In this document: positions 13,401-24,841 of the stretch, one piece after another
Numbering within the stretch: the first letter of the stretch is position 1
Layout: the number at the start of each line of letters is the position of its first letter
From: Toxoplasma gondii ME49
Taxonomy: Eukaryota > Apicomplexa > Conoidasida > Eucoccidiorida > Sarcocystidae
Direction: 5' to 3'
DNA: 64,000 nt
NCBI RefSeq assembly: GCF_000006565.2
Contig: NC_031479.1
Span: 5,950,885-6,014,884 of the forward strand
Program-made: the position numbers and the translations under genes
The notes under the pieces: model-generated
Database searches by the model: none
What the model was told of the DNA's origin: nothing
What the model saw: only the letters and a program-made list of their open reading frames with translations

Positions 13401-16088
13401 CGAGAGTGTCCTTGAATAACTCGCCTTCTGCAGTCTGCTCTGCTTTCTCCGTTGCGCGGCTGAGTGTGCGTCAACCTGGCGAGTTTCGAGTTTCATGTTA
13501 AACCGCTTTGGAGGCAGTTGTCTCGACGGTAGAAACTGACTCGCTTTTCCGCGAGTGTTTGTGGCGATGCAGGAGCGCGAGCTTCGCAAAAGACGGCAAG
13601 CCGAACAAGAAATGAATCTGTCAGAAGTGACGCGCTTCTGTCGAAACTACGGCCTCGCGGACTCCGTCGCCGAAATCTTGTACAAGAAAAAATTCCGTTA
13701 CTTGGACGACGCGTTCTTCGACCTCAGCGTGAGTCCTCAATTGAATATATAGATACATATAATTGTATATATGTGTATGCATATTCATGTATGTATGTAT
13801 ATATATATATATATATATAAGGCGGAAACCAGTTTTTAGCTGCGAGTGTCATCAGGGCCATCGTACGAGTAGTCATGTCTGGGAGAGGATTCGTACTACG
13901 CGTTCCTCTAGAATAAATTACGAGGTGGACAGCTGAGTTATATCTTGAAGGTCCGGGACTTTTCGGATGGAAAGGAAGACAGTCGCAGGAGACAAGGGGA
14001 AGAGAAGCGTTTCATCACGATGGCAAGCGGCAGTGGGCGCGTCTTGAACAGAATTTTTCAAAGTTTCGTTCTCTGACTCATCCCTAGAAGCGAGTTGAAT
14101 CCTCCTTTTCTGCAGAGAGGCTGTTTCGTTTCCGGATGCGGTGCATGCGACTCCAGGTTGCTTGTGGGTATTTCCAAAGTGAAGAAGTTACTGAACTCTC
14201 AATGACGTCGACGCCTTTTTCACGCAGCAAAACAAGAGACGAAGCTGCTTGCGTCTGAGCTCTCCAATGCATTCGCTTGCAGGTTAACTTCGTACAGCCC
14301 GTAGCTGTTTCCGAATCCAGTTTTTTCGCGAATAAGACCGACCGCCCCTGCGGGTGGATGTCCCGTGCATCTTCCGTTTTCCTTGCATGAGTTTTTTTCG
14401 GCACTTGTTGCTTGAACGTTTTCGATTGCTGTGACGCCTTGCAGAGCGCGATGCTGAAGAAGTTTGGGCTGTCGAATGACGACCGGGAGAAGCTCGAGCA
14501 GGTAACACAAGGTGTCGTCGCGTTATGTGAAGAAAAACTTTCTTCTCTAGTCATTCAGTACAATATAAAACAACATACTCAGTTCATCGCTGCTCTACCA
14601 GGGGGATTCGATTTTCTGTGGTTTTACCAAGTGCCTCGCTACTGTCTCGGCGTTGCTTGGCCGCCAGGTCCTAGGCTGACTTCGGTGGAAACGAGAGGAG
14701 ATTCTTCAGAAGTCTATTGAAGATAGTTAAGCATGAAAAAAACGAGTCTCTCGAGGATTTTTATGCCGCCCGCGTTCGTGCCAGTCTCCTCTGGCCCGGA
14801 ACTGGAATCATGCACTTCGGCAAGAGAAACTCAAGGAGAGAAAATCTTAGTTCTTTCAAGAATAGCTATCCTAACTTACGCATACATACACACATACATA
14901 CACACATACACACATACATGCATACACATTTTCGTCATACGGAAATAACAACGTGTCCAAATAGAGGAAGCTCGTTTACTTTAAACGGCGGAGCTTATGA
15001 CAGATAGGCCAGTATATATATATATATATATATATATATAGCTACGAACACCAAAAGGTTGTCCGTACTCGTGAGATGTTTGTTAAACAGCCCCTGGATT
15101 TTTATTTACTTATATGAACGCGCAGATATGCATGTACATATGTGTATATTTCTCTAGTCTTTGTGTGGCTGAAGCGTGCTACTTGAATGCACGCTGCAGA
15201 AATCTTGTCTCTTGTTTCCAGGCTCGGGAGGACTACCTCGCGAAATCCGAACGTGAAAGTGAGAGAGCGGGGAAGGCGGCACTTGATTTGCATGCAGAAA
15301 CTTATTTTCAAATCTGTATCGAGTGGCCCCGCCGCTCGTCTTCTTCTTAGTGAAGAATGCTTTGTTGAACAGACTGTGTATTTCTTTTTATTTACCTAAA
15401 TGTACAGTGCGATGGGTTCGTCGAGTCCCCTCCTTGAGGGCGACGCGAACCGTTTACTGACAAAGATCATGTAGCTTCGTTCGTGGAACTCAGCAGAGCT
15501 TTTGCGCGACCTGCGATGCCTGTCAAGTCGGTCGGGGAAGCTCTGATCATGGCTATGGTATTAAAAACTGCATTTCTACTTTTTTTACACTTTCTCTGTA
15601 GAAATGGAGGTCTATGAAACTGGTTTCTCTGCCCTACAAAAACGGTTAATGAATCTTTTTCCATACGGCAAATGTGGCAACAGTCACAAACACTCTAGCT
15701 CTGCTTGTGCACAACAAAAACGGCACCTTCTCTGTACTCGATGTATTCATTTTCTTGCCTTTCTGGACACTCTTACTTGGACGCGTCACCGTGTATCGAT
15801 CCGTCTCCTCTACGTCTCACGTCGTTTTTAATTCTGTGTCCACTGTTTCCTTCTGTGTTTCACTTGTTTCAGCTATGCTTCCCTCTCACATTCGCTTTTT
15901 TAAAAAACGCTAGATGCGTTTCAGGGGTTTTACTTTGCCAGAAGTTGTTCAACGGCTAGGCGCCTCCTTGTTTTCTTCCCACCCGGTCCAGCTCTGTATT
16001 GTTTAACTCGCTTCATTCGTAGTAAACTTGGTTGCCCTACGTTATGTGTATGCTTATATGTACACATATATGAAGATATATTTATATG

Positions 16089-16121
<33 letters not shown>

Positions 16122-17267
16122 GTCTGCAAGCCTCTGGTATAAATATAATTCATCAATTCGGTCTGTGAATGTGTTTGTGACTCCACGTGTTGCTACATGC
16201 GTTTCTCCGTGTGACGGTAAAAAATGGTAATCTCAGTGGTTTGCGAGAGCCGGAACATAACGATGTTTACTCAGTTTAACTCTCTTCTTGGACTCAGTTA
16301 ACTCGCGTCCGGGATGGCGCACTTGCGTTGTGTTTGCTTCGTTTGTTTCCCTCTTAAGTCGCTGCGGTTGTTGCGGTATCTCTTCCTTTTTCTTCTAGAA
16401 GCTGCAACTCTCGAGGCAATGGAGAGGGCTACGGCGCGCAGACGAACGTTGCTTCGCCTTCTTGGATTTGGTAGGCCATGGAGAAAAGGCGCCAATGTGC
16501 AATAAACGGGTGTGCGCAAGACATCTGAACATGTTGGCGTCCATTAGCATATGCATGTATACTGGAAACTGCAGGCATCAGCGCTGACGGGCTGGTAGAA
16601 GCGTCGAACCGAGCCGGTACAGCAAATACGGTATCCGAGAGTGCCAAGTCTACCGTATATGATTTATTTTGCCCGTGGACTACGCTCTGTCTTACATTAT
16701 AGAAGTCCGACGGAGACAGAAGCGGAAAGAGGCTGTTCATGGTCAACCCCTCCCGCAGGCAGCGAGTGTGAGAGCTGTGTGTCACACTCACTCTTTGGCA
16801 GTTCAAAAGAAACACGCGTCGTGACCCTTGTGTCTCATTCGTGAATCGTGTAATCTAGAAGCGGCTGTTTGTTTGACAGATCTCCCGCACCCAGATATCG
16901 TAAAACGGCCGTCAACCGGTCCGGCACCCCCTGCGCGTATCGTGCCTGCTTGGGAGTTTCTAGCGTGCGGGAGAACAGTGACTTCACCAAAGCGCGAAAG
17001 TGGCCGTTGCAACATGCAGCATCCTAGAGCTTACTGCGGTAGTTCTGTATATTGCAACACACTATTATGATAGATAAGGAGTACACTGTAACATCTGACG
17101 GTGAACTTGCGGCGTCTCTCTGCGGGAGTTGAACGGCATGTGAAGTGGAGCGTCGCGTGATGAGCGTGCGTTTCTTGTCTGTTGCAGTGGTCGTGGCGAT
17201 TATTTTCTTGCTGCTCTACTTTGGCCTCGAGCTCTTCATTGCGCGAGACAGCCGGAAGAGACGTTAA
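5788..17267 (+). CDS. Ankyrin-repeat protein with SAM-like region and C-terminal membrane anchor
   Basis: Eighteen exons with consistent phases: 5788-5887, 6518-6609, 7164-7236, 7794-7846, 8466-8484, 9335-9409, 10500-10608, 11242-11365, 11666-11732, 12300-12346, 12790-12822, 13573-13728, 14445-14501, 15222-15258, 16399-16470, 16575-16616, 16880-17038, 17188-17267; 464 residues. Residues 1-250 form about seven ankyrin repeats, with signatures such as NALHVAAE, GNSALHWAA, ETPLHVAL and GNTPIHLAV. A charged, probably helical stretch follows (about 238-280). A SAM-like helical bundle (about 280-335, RFCRNYGLADSVAEIL) and a second charged helix come next. The last exon encodes one membrane span (VVVAIIFLLLYFGLELFIA) and a basic tail (RDSRKRR), so the protein is probably tail-anchored with the repeats in the cytosol. 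The binding partner is unknown. Exon 17 and the short exons 5, 11 and 14 are the least certain parts. Confidence 0.8.
7433..8160. repeat. Cluster of (TA)n microsatellites in ankyrin-gene introns 3 and 4
   Basis: Runs lie at 7433-7492, 7603-7627, 7886-8004 (interrupted TATAAATA type) and 8139-8160, the last followed by tandem GCATGCATGC. They lie on both sides of exon 4 (7794-7846). Confidence 0.85.
13799..13819. repeat. (TA)n microsatellite
   Basis: A TA run in the intron just after exon 12 of the ankyrin gene. Confidence 0.85.
14878..15040. repeat. (CATACACA)n tract followed by (TA)n
   Basis: An imperfect CATACACA-type repeat at about 14878-14930 and a TA run at 15013-15040, both in the intron after exon 13 of the ankyrin gene. 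Confidence 0.8.
16060..16121. repeat. (TA)n / TATGTG microsatellite
   Basis: A mixed TATGTG and TA tract in the intron before exon 15 of the ankyrin gene. Confidence 0.8.
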
Positions 17268-20200
17268 CAAGAAAAGCTTCCTCTGGATCTATCGCTGAAT
17301 CACAGCCAGTGAATTTTAACCGTTCAATCGATACCGTCAAATAAATATGAGTCAAGCGAAATCGTCAACCCAGCGTCACCAAAGAAACATTGGAAATGAA
17401 TAAAACGAAAAGCACATATCGATAAGAGCGAATCCAACTAGTTACTTCCACAATTGTCTTAGAAGCTCAGATGGTCTTCCACAGACGCTCTCTCCGGTTT
17501 CGGACCTATTCGGAATCTGCTGTTCCAGAAATCAAAAAGTAAACGACACAAACAGCTCACCACAAGACGTTGTGCCCGGAAGGATCTCAAATGACAGTGA
17601 ATCCATTTGTCACTGTCACGCATTCGGTATTTAATTTTTCTCCCTGGGACAAAAGTGGCTGCGCACCTACGGCTACCAAAAACTAAAGTACCACGAAACA
17701 ACACGGACGTTCCGCTTTTGGTTCCTCGGCGTCATAAAACGTCTCTGACAAGAATCACAAAACACCACTACTACCTGGTGAGGAGCGTTCCACTTGGCCG
17801 TTGACCAAGAACTGGATTTCGGAAAACCAACCACCACCCACCGCATTTTTCTCCTCACGTTTTTTTCTGTCGCTCGGATGCCTACCCTCCACTCATCGCC
17901 GCGCTTTGTGGACACTCAAGAGTAGGCGCGTCCGCTGAAGTCTGGGCTCCTGTGCATTCGTGCGCTCTTGTATGAAACTCATCGGCTCGGAAGAAAATGA
18001 ATTGTTTTCGAGCGTGGTAGAAAACGGCCGACGGATCGTTTCAGTGAACACCATCGAAAAACTTCACACCGCGCTCTACAGGATTAATCAGCGGTCTGCA
18101 CCAAGAAGACCGCGATGTCTTTCCTCAATATCAAAAGAGTGACGTCGGGTTCCTTGTACATGTGTATCTCATAGCTGCGTACTTCGGTCGGACCAGAAAA
18201 AAGGTTGTGTGTAGAAGAGAGGACACTTCTCCGTGAACCTAGTCGGCTGAAGAGGTTTTCGACAGCGTTTCCAGAGGCCAGACAAGGATACGTAGGAAGC
18301 GGCAACCTTCACGACAGAAATGCCATCCGAAATGCGTTACTGCGTAAGTCTGAGACACACCACTCACAACTCGGATGTGACTTTAACGAACGAGCACTGG
18401 ACTTGAGTTTCAGTGGGAAACGACAATTGGATTCAAAACGGCACTGAAATAGTGCTGTCTCTTCGAGAGAACAAATCTCCTACTTCGCTTCGCATTCGAT
18501 GCCATCCTGGGCCACAGGGTAACTTCTGAGAACCGTGATTGGCCACAATCACTTCTCCCCCCGCAGAACGAGAAAAGGAAGCTGTATGACAAACTTGCCA
18601 ACAGTCCTGTCTATCTTTCTTTTCCGTGTCGCTGACGGTGTGCTCACAAAACGTGTGAGGGGTACCGCCACCTTTGTTTCCGTCCTACGGAAGGAAGAAC
18701 GTACTTGCACTCTATGCTCCAGTGTATTACTCGATTTCGGTCTCACCAGCGTAACTGTGCACCGTTGATTGAGTACTCTATCAGCATCTGTTCTGGTTCT
18801 TTTGCCACCCAGAAGAATATATTTGAATTTCAGTCACCTGATACGCAGTATTCTACTCTTTCGCCCTAAAGGGATGCACGGGTCACTGCCCGAAGCTCTT
18901 CGGTTCTTCTCACTCAGCTTTTCTTTCTTGAGACACTGAAGGAGGTTCCGCAGTGGAACGTTCCTACTTTATGCGCCCTTGGATCAAAAATTCATTTTGA
19001 GAGAAACGCTACGGTCGTTCTTCAGCGATGCGTTTTGGTGACTTCTGAAAGAACCGATCGGGGCCCGGTCGTCACGCTCCCAAGGTGTGTCTTCCTTCCA
19101 TTTTTCTCTAGTCATCGCATGTTACCTCCTTTCTTTCCAATGAAGATAAGGCTCTGTGTCTGAAGAACACGAGAAAGGGGCATTTAGGTGATAGAATGTT
19201 GAATGCCGAAAGAGTGCTGAAGAAACACATGGGGATTTGGAAGGCAAAAGGTTCACTTTCCATACTTCCTTTGGGAGCGATCCCTCTATTTCTCCCTCCT
19301 CTGACTTCAAAATGCACTTCAATAAAAAGAATGAAAACCTACAAGGAGGGGGAAACGGCGCTTCGATGCAACAACGGCCGCATCGCACCAAGAGCGAAAA
19401 ATGCCACTGTCGACTCCCCGTGCACTGTCTGGTTTCTAATGCTTTCCTCCCACCGAACCCATTGTTTTTCTACGAAGACGCCATCGTATAAGACATCTAC
19501 AGTTCTACTCCAGTTTGACTGCAACGACGCGGCGCTGCTTTACCGAAGAGCGGGACTTCTGGCGGGGCCGCTGTCGTCCTCCAACACTCGTTTGCGACTC
19601 TCGAGTTCCTAGTTTTCATCTTCCTTCAAGGGACAACCAGTTCAAGCATGCCATCGACTCTCAGCTACCCGAGGAACGGTCTTTTTTTTCTCAACATGAG
19701 AGAGTGCTTTCTGGCCCTTTTGCCTCAGGCAACTCGGCAGGGTTCTGTAGACTGAAGAGACCCGCTCCTGAATGAGGAAACCCAAGTTCCCTTCCTGGTC
19801 CCGTCAAATTCTTCGGGCTGATCGTGTAGGTTTCTCTGGTGTTGACACACACACGAGCACTGCGGAACTTCACCAACGCGGGACCACCAAAAGCCGCTCG
19901 TTGAAGCGAGTTGCTTCGTTCTTCCCCATTCTTTGGTGTCGTTATCGGCTCACTTGCAAGTTACGTGCCTCGCCACGCTTGAACCGAGCGGGGAACTATG
20001 AAAAGTTGAGGTTCTGGTGTACCAGAGCATTCAGCCGCTGTGTAGGAGGTTATCTCGACCGGCAGAGCGTCAGCTTTTTGTAATTTCGTTTTCAGTTTAT
20101 TTCTTCAGATCACGCGCTTTCACGGAACCCGACGCGACAGCAGCTGTTGCCGGGAGCGCGGGGTGTATGTACACCCTTTTTCGAGCACGGACACACGGAA

Positions 20201-20801
20201 GCGGCGACATCAGCAGCAGAACCCCTTCGCTTCTGCACCGCCGTCTTCATACCAAACACGAAACACTTTCGAACGAAAAGCCACGAAATGCCCGATACAG
20301 GTGGAGAGGACGGGACGAAAAACCACAGAATTTGCTGCAAGCTCTTTTAGCGACCCGGTTTGTGGCCTGAACCTCAGAGGCGGCGCGAGACGCGCTGACT
20401 ACCGAATGCTCCCCCTGCGCGGGACTGAGGAGGCGAGACGACGGCCTCCGCCAAACTCGGAGTTTCACAGGTGGGATGAAACTGATGACAAGTGGTGCGC
20501 AGACCATCTTGTCGCACAAAATGTGTCAGAGCTGAAAACGTGGAGCCACCGTGCCTCCGCAAAACACCACCAGTCAAAAACCCCGGCCAAACGCCACGAG
20601 GCGACCCTCGAATGGTGCAGAAAGACCATACTGTCTCTCCACGACGTCCTTCCTTTTCCCCGATTTGCGTGCTCTGCAAAATTCCCCCATGTTATCTTGA
20701 ACGCTTTCTCGGACACCACACCCCGTCAGTTTTCGACTGTCCCCACTCACCAAACACACACTCGACAGCTACGATCCGTATCTCAGAACTGGCAACCTCA
20801 T
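17268..20801. other. 3.5-kb convergent intergenic region
   Basis: This stretch lies between the 3' ends of the ankyrin gene (+) and the KH-protein gene (-). It has no recognisable domain, tRNA or repeat. A short + strand frame at about 17960-18142 has a somewhat coding-like composition but no motif and no clear splice partners. The + frame that enters the KH gene at 20163 is antisense to a real gene. The region is long for two 3' untranslated regions alone, so an unannotated non-coding transcript is possible but not shown. Confidence 0.4.
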
Positions 20802-23800
20802 TTAGTTGCAGCAGACCTCGGTGCCTGCAGTGGGTGCATCTTCTTCTGGAGTGACGCCTCGATCCTCGCGTTTGTCGGTTCCGTTCGCGACTCCGTTGAC
20901 GCCATGCGTCTCTTCCTCAGCGTTTTTCGCTGCTCCACGCGCCCCCCGTTTCCACCTTCCGCCGCTGGCTTTGTTTCTGGCCTCGGTCAGTGTCGCATCG
21001 AGGGAGGGGAAGGCGGCCTCGTCCGAGGCGTCCACACTCAGAGGGTTCTGAGGAGTTCGCCTCGTCCCCTGAGCGCGCTGCGGGCCTCTGCGGGGTTTCC
21101 CCTGGCCTGCCTCTCCAGTGCGGGTCTCCTCGTCGCCGTTGTCACTCGCGTGAACAATCGCGCCGGCGGCAGCCTCCTTCAGAGCCTCTTCGATAAGCTT
21201 CACCGCCTTCTCCACTGCGGCGGGGGCTCCGCGAATCGCAGCGACGCCTTCCGTTCCGTCCATTCGAATCGACTCCACTCCGCTCTGCGTCTGGATCTTT
21301 CGAATGCGAGCTCCGTGGCGCCCGATGATTGCTGCCACCATGTCCTTCGGAACAGGCACCCGCTCGAGGACGCCCTCGTCTTTCTCATCCGCGAACTCGC
21401 GTTCCTGGCGCTCCCGCAGAGCCGCGACGCAGGCTTGCACCGCCGCCTCGCCGCCGCGCACTACCAGACGGTGCTCGCGTCGCTCGATCGACACCGAGAC
21501 TCCAAACTGTTCCTCGAGGTCTCGCACACCCTGGCCGCGCTCGGCCAGCAGCGCTGCCGTCATCTCTTTCCCGACGCCCATCGCCTCGCTGTGTCCTTCC
21601 TCCTTCAACAACGTGGTCAGCATCGCGCGCGCCGCCTCCACCTGCTCCTTCGTCCCCAAGAAAGAGAGCACGAGGTCACCTGAGCTCTGCGCAGGGCTCC
21701 GGGGCGGGCGGAACGTCACTCCCGTCTCCTTCTCGATGTGGGCGCGCTTCGCTCGCGTCACGATCCGAGACAAATCTCGAGAAACAGACACTTGCCCCGT
21801 CACGCGGTCCAGCAGCAGAAGGCCCTCCTCCGCCGCCTTCACAGCCGCGTCGATCTCCTCAGACGGACCCACCACAGTCAATTCGTTCTCTCCACGCAAG
21901 TACGTCACGCGGTCCTTCTCCCTGAGATTAACAAAAAGAAAACGAGAGGCTTCGTGGAGATAGCAGAAAACAGAAACGAGCACAGACCAACGTCTGAAGC
22001 AGCCACAGAATCCAAGACTCTCGCAACCACTTTCCTCAACAGTGGTCTCGCGACGAAGCGTCTGGACCCCTGAAAAAGCGAAACTGTTGAACGCACCAGG
22101 TGGAACTCGCAACACCTTCGATCGCAAGACAAACCAAATAGCTAGATTCCCTGTCACATTTTATAAAATGCGATTCCTAGGTCCATATCAACTACCTTCT
22201 TCTGGGGAGTATATACTACGAGTCAGACTCTCTCTTCATAAAACTGCGGAAAACAGAGATCTCTTCGCATTCGTCCAAGTTCACTTGCAACTCCAAAACG
22301 CATGCGTGCCACATTCCCTGCCTCTACGGCATGCGCCTGCTGTCGTCTGCTGTTTATTCCGACGCACTGCATCCCTTGTTCTGCCCCCGATTTCCCCTCT
22401 TCAGTTGACAACGCACCGAGAGCTCGCGGTGAATCCTGGGGCGTTGCCCTTGAGGAGTTTCAGGACTTTCTCGCCGTCAGCGCTGACGGTTTTGACGACG
22501 AGCTTCGCGGCTTCGTCCTGCAGACGCTTGGCGGCAGCAGCTGCGTTCTCTGGAGTCGCCTGTTGAACCAGGAGGAGGCCCTCAGAGCCGCCCTTCGGCG
22601 CCCGCACCGAGCAGTGGAACGCGGTTTCCAGTTCGCGCAGGAAAGAGCGGAAACTCGCGCCCGCCAACGCGCGGGCGATCGGAACCGGAAAGACCAGCGA
22701 AGTCGCCCCTCCTGGGCTCCCCGCTCCGGACGCAGAGGCCACCGGGGACGCCACCACCTCCTGGAGAAGAGAAGAAAACAACTTCCAGGCCGTTCGTGGA
22801 AGAGACAGAAACAATGAACGAGACAGAGAAACGGAGACAGTATTTTATGGAGACAACAGAGAAAGAGGAAACACAGACACTTCGACGTGACGACTTGAAC
22901 TGGAGGTGACGGCCAGTCTTGCTGCAAGAGTCTCCGGCCATGCATGCTCGCCTGTGTCTTCTCTTGTGTTCACAGCAACACACGGACCACAGAAACAAAT
23001 CTTAAAAAACACCCTACGATAGAGTTATATACATGACAAACTTATATATAGAGAGCTGTGTGACCCCACAACTGTTTAATACTCTTTTCTGGTCCACCTG
23101 TTTTGCCAAGCCTCTCCCGTGGGGATCAGTCTTCACCGTTTCCCAGCTTCAGATCTTGGCCCTTTCAATTCTCAGAGAACAGGAACCTCTCAGCCATTTC
23201 CTCTGTGTGTGTTTACTCCAATCCCCCCCCCCCTCACGTTTTAACGGTGAAACTGCCTGCTGCCAGGTGAGCAGTGTTCATTCCGCTAAATCGTCTGCAG
23301 TTTGATACGCTCTACCGGCCGATCTACGGTGTTTTTTTTTTGGTCTCGTTCTGTCTAGATGAATCTCGAGATATTTGTCACGTTCCGTGTGTATTTTAAT
23401 ACCTACACAATTCGACGCTTAGTTCCTCAGGTATTCCACGACAGTCTGTCTGCACAGCTGTGCATGGTACTTGGTTTACCTTGAGTTGACGAATGCCGGC
23501 TGCTATCTTCGCGGCAGTCGCACCCATGACGATCATTTCATTTCCCTCTGCCCAGACAACGACGTCGTTGTCTTCCTCGACGCGACGAAGATTCGCTCCT
23601 CCCGCCCCGATGACGCTACCGATGCTGCGGCCTTCCACCTGGACGCGATGTTTCTCGCGTTTCTCAGGCTGCATGCCTTCCTCGAGAGAGTTCAGCAGGG
23701 CGACTCCGCGATCGACGTTTGCAGCTTGGAGCCCGACGACCGCGACAGTGCCGGCGCGCCCCGCACCGCCGCTCTGTTTGTCGAGTACGAGGCCACACGC

Positions 23801-24841
23801 CCGTTCGAGTTTCCGAACAAGCACCGGATTTTGCCCACCGGGAAAGAGGAGGCCCATGGCGTCTGGCCCGAGAGAGACATGCTGCACCACGAGGGGCTGC
23901 GGTTGGGCGGTCTCCTCCTCCTCTGCAGGTTTCGGCCCTCGGCGGCGCTCTGGGCCTCCGCGGGACAAGTCCCCGAGGCGCCGGCGCCACTGGGCCTCTT
24001 TCGCACTCGAAGGGCTCGCAGACCCGTTTCCGGCGTGGCCCGCGCGACCGCGTTCGCCTCCAGGCGAACCCGACGCGTGAAGCGCCTTGAGGAGGCCCTC
24101 GCCCTCGGCCTTCAGGGCGCCGAGGCGGTCGCGGAAGACCCGCAGTTCGTTTTGCTGCTGCGTGAGGATCAACTGCTCGCGCAGGTGAACGACGTAACGC
24201 AGACTCTCGTCGAGACAGGCGCGAATCTCCGCGCTCTCACCCTCGCCTTGGTGCGCCTGGCGCTGCAACTCGCGCTGCTGCTTCTGGACCTGCGCCTCGA
24301 CGTCGCGAATCTGCTGCTGCAGCTGCTGCACCGTCACTCGCTTGCTCAGCGGCTTCTGCAGAGCCGCTACTTCGCGTTCGAGGGTTCCGTCGATCTCGCG
24401 GAGCACCGCCTCGACGTCCTGGGACAGCTTCTTCGCGCTGGGGGCGCCAGACCCGCGGGTCTGTTGGCCCGCAGCGCGCTTCAGGGCTTCGAGGCGGCGA
24501 CGCAGCGGGGCCTCCTGCTCGGCGTAGTGGGAAGCCATGCCGGTGGCCTTTGCCTCGGGGCGAACGACCGCGAGGACGGCGGCCTCCTGCTGACGTTGCT
24601 CCTGCTTGCGGATCTTCTTCTTCAGATTTTTCTTCTGAGACGCACTCAGGTTGCTCGTATCGACCTGCGGCCTCGCCACCAGTGCAGTCGCCGCGAGCAG
24701 GTCCTGCGTACTCACTTCCTTCGGCTTCTCAGTCGCCTGGGGTGCGCTCCCGGTCTCGGGGGTCTTTTGGGCCACTTGGCCCGCGGGGGGGGTCTCGCCC
24801 TCCTCGGGGGTCGCGGCGGAGCCTCTCTTCTTGCGGGCCAT
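20802..24841 (-). CDS. Multi-KH-domain RNA-binding protein
   Basis: Three exons: 24841-23480, 22760-22417 and 21921-20802 (phases 0 and 2); 941 residues. KH domains bind single-stranded RNA through a GXXG loop. One clear domain closes exon 1 (about residues 400-454, loop GAGG within GSVIGAGGANLRR), and a second canonical one lies at about 757-815 (VPKDMVAAIIGRHGARIRKI). Between them several degenerate copies can be followed by their closing strand and helix, for example RLVVRGGEAAVQACVAAL, which suggests a vigilin-like array. The N-terminal third has a Lys-rich segment (QKKNLKKKIRKQEQRQQE) and a long coiled coil (about 100-250). The C-terminal tail is disordered and contains AFPSLDATL. The start at 24841 is the first ATG with a good coding context, although the frame runs slightly further upstream. 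Likely a cytosolic mRNA- or ribosome-associated protein; targets are unknown. Confidence 0.85.

Noticed and set aside
20163..21683. 506-codon open frame on the + strand
   Set aside because: It is antisense to exon 3 of the KH-protein gene. The minus strand shows KH motifs and consistent splice phases, so the frame is a by-product of GC-rich coding sequence.
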